This document shows, piece by piece, positions 9,501 to 18,488 of a stretch of DNA of 64,000 nt. A program made the translations under genes and the position numbers. The stretch spans positions 28,439,935 through 28,503,934 of the forward strand of contig OY987227.1 of the NCBI GenBank assembly GCA_963920705.1, in the 5' to 3' direction. Source of the stretch: Odiellus spinosus (Eukaryota; Arthropoda; Arachnida; Opiliones; Phalangiidae). The stretch's first letter is position 1, and each line of letters begins with the position of its first letter. The notes below the pieces were generated by a model. It was not told the origin of the DNA. It ran no database searches and saw only the letters and a list, made by a program, of their open reading frames with translations.

Positions 9501-11867
9501 TTTTTATGGTCTATGAAATCAAAAATTAAACTTATTAAACACGATTTCCTTCAGTCTCCCTTTAAGTTCGAGATACTTGCAGGCGCACCAAAACTGTCAA
9601 ACAGATGTTCCACTTTAAATTATCGTTTCCATAAGTGATAAACTGGGGTGAAAACTAAAAATACCGAGAGTCCCTTTACCCCCTGACGTTTTTTGATCTT
9701 AATTTTAGCCGTCATTCAGCCTCGTTAAAGGGAGTATAAAGCTCTGGTCGAAGGGGGATGGTAAAATTTGACATCTTGCAACTAAGCCTAACAAATGCTC
9801 TCTTTGGGATACAAGACGTCGCGCGCGGTAGCAGACGATTTTTGATTTGGTTTACTCTCTCATTAATGTGACCCTGTCATAGTTTTTCCCATGGAGACCA
9901 AAGGAGTTAAAAGTTGCATTTTGGAAACCGTTAAAAAACTACATATACGTGGCGTTTATTACTACAAGAGTTAGGGTAATCGGGGTACAGGCTGCACTAA
10001 AGCTAGTACTTTAATTCTTTAAAATCACTGCCTTTGACAGGGCAAAAATGATTACGCGTAATCCGTGGGTAAAGGAAATCCGAGAAGGATTATCCCTCGT
10101 ATTTGTTAATACATATATAACAAGGATATTATTCCAAAAAATTAAATTACACGGATCCCAGGGCCTAATTAATAGTTGGTATTGTAAAATAATCTTGAAA
10201 CCAGCAAAAATAGACGTTAAAAAGCACCTGTTTCTATTGAAGACGTTGCCTTTTTCAAGGTTGGGTTTAAGTATAGGACAAATCTATACTTTTGCCAGCC
10301 TTGAAACCAATAAAAAGAGCCGTTAAATAGTACCCGTTTCTACGGGAGATTTGTCTTTTTCAGGGTTGGGACGAAATGAACTTTTATAATATCAACTTTT
10401 CGCCTATTTTATGAAATATTTTGAGGAAGACTACTTTAATAAGCTCTAGCCTACAGTCCCATATAAAGAATTTTCTATGTCGGAAACTAGATAATAAGGG
10501 AGCTTACGAGTATAGCGGAAAACAAGTAGTCGCTTATGCCTAAACCTCAAAACTTTTTCAAAATGGTGGATATAAGAAGATTGTATAATTAAAGGTAGAA
10601 TGCAGTCCGACAAATTTAGGGTTTTTTTGCGCGCATGATTTGGATTATATAGTTTTTGGCGCGAATAACTGGATTAGACTTTGAGGGGTATGATTAAAGG
10701 TAGAATGCAGTCCGACAAATTTTATTGTTTTTGCGCGAAGGATTTAGATTATATAGTTTTTTGGCGCGAATAACTGGATTAGACTTTGGGGGTATAATTA
10801 AAGGTAGAATGCAGTCTGACAATCTTAGGGTTTTTAGCGCGAATGACTGGATTAGCTTTTGGGGTTATAATTAAAGGGAGAATGCCGTCTGACAAATTTA
10901 ATGTTTGTGGATAAGACTAAGCAAAAATGTCAATAGATTTTCGTCGTAATAAGGGAGCTTATCCGTGTAGCAAAACACAAGTAGTCGTTTATGGGATATT
11001 GACATTCGACTGATTTCATGGTTAAGATTTTAGGTACCTCAATGTCAGTCTGATATTTTTGGTCTGTTTAGTTGGGTTTGTATTCTAAATTCCGAATCTT
11101 GAAAATTAGCAACAAGGATTTATAGATCCTGTGGGGAACCTAGGAGTAAAACGAGTGAATTTTCGCGTGTCTGGTTCCCCAATTAATTTTTGGCTGGTTC
11201 TATTTTTAACTAAATAACCACCAAGTCTATTTAGGCCCAATTTTGGGCCTAAACAGTCGCCACCATAGAATTAACATTAGCGTCTCTGAAAAACATTTTT
11301 TGACAAATCCTCACCATAATTTGCTGAGTCATAATGGAAATCCACAGTGCTCTTAATAGCACGATTACCCCAAGCACTCACTCCCAACAAATAATATTTT
11401 TATGGTTTATAGGACCTGGGAAGCTCAAAAAAATAAAACGTCTGACCAGTGATTTGATTTCAACTTTCCGCTGGTTGTAGAGTTTCTTTTCAGATTTTTA
11501 TACTATTTTTATTAACTCCCCGGGTCCTAATTAGTCCGAAACCATCGTTATTTAGTGGGTGGGGGGGTAAATTACAGTCATTTCCCAATATTAACGGTAC
11601 CTATTAGGAAATTAACTCAATTTCCATCAGTTCCTGCTAGGGGGCGTTGTCCACAAACTTATCCGCTTTTTTGTTTTCCAGCTATCCATTTAGTTAATTA
11701 ATTCTACGATGGAATCAAACTGCTATTTAACGACTAATTTAATTATTTTCAGGGCTCTCTGGCTGAGATTGCAAGGTAGCCCCGGTGCCAGAATTGAAAG
11801 GACTGAATTTAAAAACTGGCAAATCGTCGATGGCTACACTTATAGAAACTTCACTGTCCGTTTTTAA
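6566..11867 (+). CDS. Acylphosphatase-like protein (probable pseudoenzyme)
   Basis: Four exons: 6566-6770, 7447-7463 (17 nt), 7965-8074 and 11753-11867, all with GT-AG junctions and consistent phase. The product has the whole acylphosphatase fold in order: VQVDFEVFGGVHG, GVYFTKYARDM, GIRGWIRLTRWGTVFGQIQG, then GSPGARIERTEFKN and YRNFTVRF at the C-terminus. In the family the loop after VxGV has a catalytic Arg (FFRKY), here Thr, and the WxxN Asn that orients water is Leu here, so classic acyl-phosphate hydrolysis is doubtful. The first ATG (6566) gives 148 residues; ATGs at 6641 and 6680 give 123 and 110, closer to the usual 98. An acceptor-like TTTTTCTTCAG at about 6593-6603 suggests a further upstream noncoding exon and favours a start at 6641 or 6680. 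AATAAA occurs at 12093-12098. Confidence 0.85.
7486..7630 (-). mobile_element. TTAA-type MITE family 1, reverse copy
   Basis: The right end reads AGAGCAGATAGGGCCTTTAA and the left end TTAAATGGACTATCTGCG, in the orientation opposite to the 5694 copy. It lies just after the 17-nt exon of the acylphosphatase-like gene. Confidence 0.75.
7755..7917 (+). mobile_element. TTAA-type MITE family 1 copy in intron
   Basis: TTAAAGGCCCTATCTGC at the start and ACAGATAGTCCCTTTAA at the end, 163 bp, ending 47 bp before the third exon of the acylphosphatase-like gene. Confidence 0.8.
8307..8447 (+). mobile_element. TTAA-type MITE family 1, internally deleted copy
   Basis: It has the same ends as the other copies but is 141 bp. 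The segment around TAGCTTTGACTGTACAAT is missing between GCAGCC and TTTTGTACAA. Confidence 0.8.
8979..9262. mobile_element. TA-flanked inverted-repeat MITE with nested hairpins
   Basis: The ends read TAGTCCTGGTCGATTT and AAATCGACCAGGACTA, consistent with a TA target site as used by Tc1/mariner elements. Inside are further inverted pairs: CGCCATCTTTTTGTAG with CTACAAAAAGATGGCG, and CCAACGCTTCCTATA with TATAGGAGGCGTTGG. The whole 284 bp could fold into stacked hairpins. Confidence 0.65.
10194..10370. repeat. Two diverged tandem copies, about 106-bp period
   Basis: CTTGAAACCA at 10194 recurs at about 10300, and each copy contains TTTTCA(A/G)GGTTGGG and a CCTGTTTCTA or CCCGTTTCTA segment. It lies within the long last intron of the acylphosphatase-like gene. 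Confidence 0.55.
10588..10920. repeat. About 105-bp tandem repeat, 3-4 copies
   Basis: ATTAAAGGTAGAATGCAG recurs at 10588, 10693 and 10797, and a shortened copy starts at 10870. Each copy has GGCGCGAATAACTGGATTAG. Related sequence in reverse complement occurs at about 5425-5500. The array is bracketed by direct repeats starting AATAAGGGAGCTTA at about 10494 and 10948. Confidence 0.75.
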
Positions 11868-12475
11868 AAAAGTCAACTTTATAAAAGAGGGGAAATAAAA
11901 TCTTGAGACCCTAAAAACGATTAATTTTTGCGAACCCCGATTTCTTCCAGCCTTGTTTGTGTTTTTTTTTTTTTTCTTCAGGCTTACGGAAGCGATGGAA
12001 CCACTCTCTCTCTACAAACCTAACTTAATCCATTTTCAGTCAATTCCAAATATATACGATTATATAGTTTTAAATTGCATGTAACTTACATTAATAAAAT
12101 CAAAAGAATGTACCTTTTAATTCCAAATTTACAATATTAGAAAAATTCTTTCCCGTATTTCATCGTTAGCGACTCGTGGCCATAATCGCCGCGACACCTG
12201 AAACGAATAAAATTATTAAAAACTGAAGCATTTGTATACACTACCATTTGTGTAAAAATAATGAAAAAACTACACGAAGCCTAAATAAAATTATTTTTGC
12301 GAATATAAACGAAGTTTAAGATGAAATCAAAGAGTTTTAGATTTAAAAAAAAAAAAACTCCTAATAGAATGCTTTCTATAGCGCTGTGCGAATAATAGTT
12401 TTTCAAACCAAATTGAGTGGTTTATTTGGTCATCTTTGCGGTTCAAACAAGCGCTCAAGCAGTTTAAACAGTCGC

Positions 12476-12863
12476 TTAAAGGGACTGAGATTTTTAAATC
12501 CCCTTTAAAGTCACCTTCTTTTCTCGCTTAGCAGACGATGTTGTACATAGCGAATTGTACAGTCAAAGCTAGGCTGTGTAACAGGGACGGAAATAAGAAA
12601 TTTTTCTTATTGGACAAATGTCCAGTAACCCCCCTTAACAATTCAAAAGTTATCGGACATTTAACAAAATTACCGGACAATGCTACATTTCCTGTATTGA
12701 AAAGTACTTTTTTTTATCGGACATTTGTCCAGTGAGCCCCTCTTAAAAATAAAAAGTTACCAGACATTTGGAAAATGTATCGGACAAATGACCAGTGACT
12801 TGTGCTTATTTCCGTCCCTGCTGTGTACATATGGGAAGAGTATAATAAAGGGGCCATTTCTTC
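12476..12863 (-). mobile_element. TTAA-type MITE family 1 copy split by a hAT-like MITE
   Basis: TTAAAGGGACTGAGATT starts the copy in reverse orientation. TTTCTCGCTTAGCAGACGA and AGTCAAAGCTAGGCTGTGTA follow, then a 239-bp insertion, then the rest of the MITE (GGGAAGAGTATAATAAAGGGG). The far end is truncated. Confidence 0.7.
12582..12820. mobile_element. hAT-like MITE nested in a family 1 MITE
   Basis: The terminal inverted repeats are CAGGGACGGAAATAAG and CTTATTTCCGTCCCTG. Flanks CTGTGTAA and CTGTGTAC form an 8-bp target duplication with one mismatch, fitting hAT insertion. Subterminal motifs GGACAAATGTCCAGT recur inside, as often seen for transposase binding sites. A relative lies at 14502-14771. 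Confidence 0.8.
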
Positions 12864-13109
12864 CCCCCAAAATAATCATTTTTATGAAATGGCAAATTTA
12901 ATTCAAATAATCGGTTACTCGCACAGCCCTAATACTTTAAAACGAGAAAAGAAACAACGAAACACAGATCAATAAAGAATAAAAGCAAAAGACTTAAAAG
13001 TAAGATAGAAAAGCGTTTAATAAATAATAAGATTGAAACAGAAGAAACATAAACGGAAGAAAAGCGTGAGAAAAGACCAAAGGATTAATAAACCAATCTA
13101 CCGTAATTT

Positions 13110-14418
13110 CTAATTAGGCTTAACAGAACCGTAATTTACTAATTGAACGACTGACAACGTACTATCAAAATCAATCTTTTCCGTGATATTCTTAGTTTTG
13201 ACATTTTCCTCTTGATTGGCTATAAAAATAAGTCCATTTGGAAGCTGTTTCCAACCGTACTTATGCATCCATTGAAGCAATTCCGCTTCCTGCAATCCTC
13301 CCAGTAAACTGGAGAGAACTTGTTTTTCGATATGTTGGTAAGTTATGTTAACCACGTGGCAAATGACTGAAAAGTCGCGATATTTCATTACGATAACGCT
13401 TCCTAAACGCTTCAGAAAGTTATACGATCTTACATTTCCTTATAGAGTCATCGAAACCAATATTGTTCGAAATCAAGTTGTAGCTTTTGTTAAGTTCAAC
13501 CTAAATTAATTTCAACTTAATTATAATTATCCTAATTTTATACCCGAATAAAAAAAAATCAATTACCCAAAAAGCTGAAAATTGGCAAGTTTCTAGAAGA
13601 TCGTGAAGATTTATAATTTTCTCGATATCCTTATTACTCTGAGTAACAAAAATTTATTTAATAATCAAGCGTGCTAATCAAATCAAAGGGGACTTTACCG
13701 TCGCTTGAGTTTCGAGTAAACATTTACAAAGGACAAAATCTGTGTGCGGTAAGTTTGTAAGCGCTTTTAACAGAATACGAATAACCACATCCGCCTTGTA
13801 ATCCACAGGGTTGAACTGATAACTTTAAAATTAATGTTTATGATTTAAAACAGATACACCAAGAGATATATCAGTGGCGTAGCAACAAAGTCTGGAACAA
13901 CTAGCGGATCCCTTTCAAGCTTTCAATCAACGCTCATCAGGGGGACCACAAAATTGGCACAGGCTTTGCTTTCCTGTCGCTACACCATTGTGTGGTTACG
14001 CTTACAGTTTCAAAATGGCCAAGTTGGCTTCAAGATCATACGTATTTTCACGTCCCTGCATTTCAACATAATGTTCTAAGGTTGGAATGTTGGCTGGATT
14101 GTACCTAAAGGGTTCAAGAACATAATTCGGGTGTCATCGACAAGCCGAAGAACTGTTTACTCTAGAGAAGGCATGGCTAAAGCATGGCGGCCAGCCTCCA
14201 GCCCTTCACTCTCCAGTCTCCAGACAATTTATGGCCAAAGGCTTAGCACAATCTAAAATCTTACAAGTTTTTAACTACCTAACTAAAATACTAATTGTAA
14301 AATCTTCTCGACATAATTAATTACAAAATAAAATACACAAAAAATAAAAATATATGAAAGATTACCTATCAATTCCTTTAAGCATGGAAGCAACTGTCGC
14401 TCTCATCTGGGCTGCCAT
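13110..14418 (-). CDS. EIF3K: Eukaryotic translation initiation factor 3 subunit K
   Basis: Six exons on the minus strand: 14366-14418, 14006-14104, 13699-13822, 13567-13638, 13434-13500 and 13110-13366. They join in phase to 223 residues (human protein 218). Signature stretches are [66 protein letters not shown] and [13 protein letters not shown]. These form the HEAT-like and winged-helix (PCI-like) parts of eIF3k, a peripheral subunit of the eIF3 complex that pairs with eIF3l in the cytoplasm. The C-terminus runs about 16 residues past IDFDS with a tail not shared with human. The start is the only ATG before [13 protein letters not shown] hAT-like MITE lies 84 bp upstream of the start codon. 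Confidence 0.95.
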
Positions 14419-14501
14419 TTTTCCGGTTACGTTCCACGTGACACACGCGAGCAGGTAATGAAATAAGCAAAAGTCTTTCAAAATTTCAAAGTGTCCGTGT
14501 T

Positions 14502-14771
14502 CTGGGACGGAAATAAGAAAATTTCCTTACTGGACAAATTCAAAGTTATCGGACTTTTGGCTCTATCTTCTCGAGAGAGAAATGTTTTACTAGGCCTACA
14601 TACAAATATATTCTACACCATGGTAGTTTTTGCCTTTGTTTATTCACCAAAGAAGTATGTCTTTGGTTCAGCTATTAAAAATACATTAAGCGGTAGCCTA
14701 CCGGACACTTCAATATTCATCGCCAAGCACGGCCTTACTCAATCATGATTTGATATTTATTTCTGTCCCTG
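14502..14771. mobile_element. hAT-like MITE upstream of EIF3K
   Basis: It starts CTGGGACGGAAATAAG and ends ATTTCTGTCCCTG, related to the nested copy at 12582. ACTGGACAAATTC and TATCGGAC motifs are shared. The target duplication is no longer recognisable, which points to an older insertion. It sits between EIF3K and the U6 gene, probably within or next to the EIF3K promoter. Confidence 0.65.
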
Positions 14772-15018
14772 GTCTGGCCATCAGATTCCAAAACGTTGTC
14801 TGCTATCAATAATGGGTAGCAAAAGATATCTGTAATAATTAAACATCAATTTTAATAAACGAATGTAATACATCTTTTTTAAAATGACAATATTATACTT
14901 TATATATGTATATGTAAAGACTATGTCGAAGAATATTTAGATAAAACGAAATAATTAGTTGAGAAACTTTCGATTAGAACGGCATACTACCAATCTGATT
15001 TAGCCTTGGAATAGGGGT

Positions 15019-15026
15019 ATATATAC
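15019..15026 (+). promoter_or_regulatory. TATA box of the U6 gene
   Basis: TATATATA lies 23-30 bp before the predicted U6 start, the position expected for RNA polymerase III type 3 snRNA promoters. A proximal sequence element would be expected near 14985-15000, but its consensus is lineage-specific and could not be assigned. Confidence 0.65.
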
Positions 15027-15048
15027 TGATTGTAAGCCTTAAAAGATT

Positions 15049-15065
15049 GTAGTTGCTTCGGCACT

Positions 15066-15105
<40 letters not shown>

Positions 15106-15154
15106 GGCCCCTGCGCAAGGATGACACGCAAAATCGTGAAGCGTTCCAAATTTT
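15049..15154 (+). ncRNA. U6: U6 spliceosomal snRNA
   Basis: The near-universal U6 core is present: CATATACTAAAATTGGAACG, ATACAGAGAAGATTAGCATG (ACAGAGA box and start of the internal stem-loop) and GCGCAAGGATGACACGCAAA. The 5' stem is GTAGT-TGCTTCGGC-ACTAC and the 3' end is GCGTTCCAAA followed by a T run that ends Pol III transcription. It has an upstream TATA box and no obvious changes in core residues, so it is likely functional. The U6 snRNA base-pairs with the 5' splice site and forms the spliceosome active site in the nucleus. The gene ends about 70 bp before the start codon of L2HGDH on the same strand. Confidence 0.95.
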
Positions 15155-15221
15155 TTGAACTAAATTTCTTCATTTATTTGCAGTAAACAACTAAAAGGGG
15201 AAATTCAAATGATATGATAAC

Positions 15222-17847
15222 ATGAAAGTTTTCAATAGGGCTGCAAATTTTCTAATTCGAACTCAATACCCTTGCTATAAAAACTTTAACCTTCGGCATG
15301 TTCATGACACTTCTCAAATGCAAAGGTAGTCACTAGTCACAGTCATCCGTAATTAATTTAATTTTACAAATCCAAATTTTAATTATATCTGTTTTACAAG
15401 TTGCGAATACGATGTTGTAATTGTCGGTGGCGGGATCATAGGAACAGGTAAGATTGTCATAGTATAGCCAAGCGATATTTTACATCATATTTGCTTGAAA
15501 TTTCAGCTACCGCTTGCGAACTCGCAACACGACATCGGAGATTGAAATTCTGCTTGTTGGAAAAGGAGAACAAACTAGCAGCCCATCAAAGTGGTCATAA
15601 CAGCGGTGTCTTACACACTGGGATTTATTACGTTCCGGGATCTCTTAAAGCCAAATTATGCACGCAAGGTATAAAACTAGCTTACGACTACTGCGACAAG
15701 CACGGTATACCTTACAAAAAATGCGGGAAGGTATTAATTGATTTTACAACAGAGAAAAGATTTAAGAAGTAACTGAACTAAATCCTATAGCTGATTGTAG
15801 CGGTAGAACATCACGAAATCCCCCTTTTAGAAAATCTGTACAAAAGAGGTCTTCAAAATAATGTACAAAACTTGAGGTTAATTAATGGAAATGAAATTAA
15901 CGACATAGAACCAAATTGTAAGGTAAAAATTCAAAAAGCACGCAATTCGTAATGTTTGTACTCAAATTAATAATAAAGATTCGTAATATAGGGTTTAAAA
16001 GCCATATGGTCGCCCGAAACTGGCATCGTAGATTGGGCACTCGTTAACGAATCTTTCGGAAATGAATTTAAAAAACTAGGGGGTCATTTGCGCTTAAATT
16101 TTAAAGTGAAACAAATTGGACTAGATAACGAAGAGGAAAAGTATCCTCTCAAAATTAGTAACGGAAAGGTAGACTGATTTTATTTTTCTTCTACTGTCTA
16201 CGTAATAATTAGACATTTGTATTTCTAGTCAACCATATCATGCAAGTTCGCAATCACGTGCGGTGGATTATACTCCGATACTCTAGCGGAGTTAACCGGT
16301 TGCAGCCCAGTGCCAAAAATAGTTCCTTTTCGAGGAGAATACCTTTTGTTAAAACCTGAGAAAGCCAATCTAATTAGGGGAAACATTTATCCAGTAATTA
16401 TAAACTATATTTCTGGTCTTTCAAAAACGAGATACAATAACTTTGTTCGAGATCAATATGATTTGATTCGATTGAAAATTTCATTATTCACGCAGTTCTA
16501 TAAAATAGAGAACTCTAAAGTGGAATAAAAATGTTTGTCATTGATCAGCGAAACGAGTACTCGGTTTAGTTTAACGAGTAATTGGACCTTGGAGATACTA
16601 AACCTTATAGAATAGTTGTAATGAGTAATCATGATAAGATCAGTGAAACGAGTACTCGGTTTAGTTTTTTAACGAGTAATTATACCTTAGAGATACTAAA
16701 CCTTATAGAATAGTTGTAATAAGTAATTGTGATAAGAGTACTGAAAAATTTCGTCATTGATCAGTGAAACGAGTACTCGGTTAAGTTTTTTAACGAGTAA
16801 TTGGACTTTGAAGATTCGAAACCTTATAGATGTAATAAGTAATCATTAAAGGTACTCATATATTCAGATTGTTTACCAGGACAATATCAGAATAGTAAAC
16901 AATTATAAATCGAATATTCGTAATAGATATAAACGAGTACTCACTCGATTGGGTTATTAAGTACTCATTGTCAATCTAAATAAAAGGAACAGCTATTAAC
17001 AAGAGAAAGACTAGTTTTGTATCACGTGTTTCAACACTAACTCTAATTTCTCAAAATGAAAGGTTCCAAACCCTAATTTACCGTTCCTGGGAGTTCATTT
17101 TACACCACGAATGAATGGCGAAGTTTGGCTCGGACCAAATGCTGTTTTGGCATTCAAACGGGAAGGGTACAAGTCCTACCAAGTAAATGTCCGAGAGTTG
17201 TGCGATAGTTTAAAATTTGGGTAAGTGAAAATTAGCTCTAAATTAGTGGAATTACTAATTCGCGTGATTTATAATAACAGGGGATTCCGAAGACTGGCTT
17301 TTAAACATTTTAGTTACGGTCTAGGAGAACTTTATCGGGGATTTAATATTAAAGCCCAAGTCAGGCAACTGCAACGATACGTTCCAAGTCTAAAAGTAAA
17401 AGATGTCACAAGGTAAAATGACTTAGAAAAAATAGTGGAGTTCTCACTATGAAAAACGATATAGCTTCTAAGGAGGGATAAAATTATTGAGAGGGCAATA
17501 TTCGAATTAATTTCGTTTAAACTTTCGAGCGAGTTTGAAGAAAATGAATTAGCTTAACATGTGCCATAGAAGCTATCGAGGTTTTTTTTTGTGAACCACC
17601 CTTTAGATTTAAAAACGTTTAATATATTTTTCCAAATAACTTTAGGGGACCTTCGGGAGTTCGCGCTCAAGCTATGGATGAAACTGGAAACTTAGTCGAC
17701 GATTTTGTATTTGATAGCGGAGAAGGGGCTTTGAGTCGGCGAGTTATTCATTTGAGAAACGCTCCATCACCCGGAGCCACTTCTTCTCTAGCGATTGCCA
17801 AAGTCGTAGCCGACAAGTTTAAAAATAGTTTTGAATTAAAATGGTAA
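15222..17847 (+). CDS. L2HGDH: L-2-hydroxyglutarate dehydrogenase, mitochondrial
   Basis: Nine exons: 15222-15325, 15401-15447, 15507-15730, 15791-15922, 15992-16168, 16229-16393, 17063-17220, 17281-17412 and 17646-17847. They join in phase to 446 residues (human 463). The N-terminus ([13 protein letters not shown]) is basic and lacks acidic residues, as in mitochondrial targeting peptides. The FAD-binding motif GGGIIG follows at about 43. Conserved blocks include [58 protein letters not shown] and a C-terminal [12 protein letters not shown]. The enzyme oxidises L-2-hydroxyglutarate to 2-oxoglutarate, a metabolite-repair reaction on the inner mitochondrial membrane. The start is the first in-frame ATG and gives the targeting peptide. 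The intron after exon 6 carries an irregular tandem repeat. Confidence 0.95.
16540..16860. repeat. Irregular tandem repeat in an L2HGDH intron
   Basis: GAAACGAGTACTCGGTT recurs three times (from about 16560, 16645 and 16766), each followed by AACGAGTAATT and a GATACTAAACCTTATAG or related segment. ACGAGTACTC continues further to about 16930. It is intronic, between exons 6 and 7. Confidence 0.65.
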
Positions 17848-17897
17848 ATATCAGTTTGACAAGTTTATTATAAAAACAAAGTTATGACAAGAGCCGC

Positions 17898-18488
17898 GTG
17901 ACATTTTTTTGTTTTGTTTGGGGCGTGATAAATATATACGCTTATTATTGGGATGAACAATCCCATCCTTCAGCGTATTAAATGATGTTATCTACAAGTT
18001 TTACGTAAACTGTGAAGGAAAAAAGTATAGTTATAGTTATAATCAAGAGTTCCTAAGTCTAAAATCGAAATTACGATAGTCGTATTAATGCGTTAACTCA
18101 GAATAGCGTATAATTAAAAATCATTTAGGATTATGCAAATCATGCTTAAGATTAATTGTCCTCATAGTTAATAGATTTATAATACAATTAGTAGGATCAA
18201 TGGGTCAGCTTGCTTCGAGCTAAAATAGAAATGATATATTTACCTGTATGTTAAAAATAATCCATTTTTTGGAAATTCAGGGTTTGATCGATCTTTAGAT
18301 CAAATCAGCAACTGTAAAAATGTATTTAAATTTAATTAGAAATTGTTCATTCGATTTATTTTTCCAACTAAATGTTAATTTTGAATTATAAATAAATTTC
18401 ATTGTAGTCGAAATATTTTTCGTGACTTTGTTTGGGGAGTGATAAATATATATACGCTTATTATTGGGATAAACAATCCCATCTTTCT
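17898..18488. repeat. Dispersed direct repeat pair
   Basis: A segment around GTGATAAATATATACG, TTATTATTGGGAT and AACAATCCCATC occurs at about 17927-17973 and again at about 18440-18485. The second copy leads straight into the 193-bp array. The pair brackets the terminal exon of EIF4A3. Confidence 0.6.

Noticed and set aside
9375-9638. 87-residue plus-strand ORF
   Set aside because: Intronic, compositionally like its surroundings, with a MITE-like segment (TTCAGTCTCCCTTTAA) inside it and no recognisable domain.
12137-12197. Possible minus-strand last exon reading CRGDYGHESLTMKYGKEFF after a good acceptor (TTCGTTTCAG)
   Set aside because: No upstream exon of fitting phase was found between here and EIF3K, and EIF3K has no suitable donor. 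Left as unproven.
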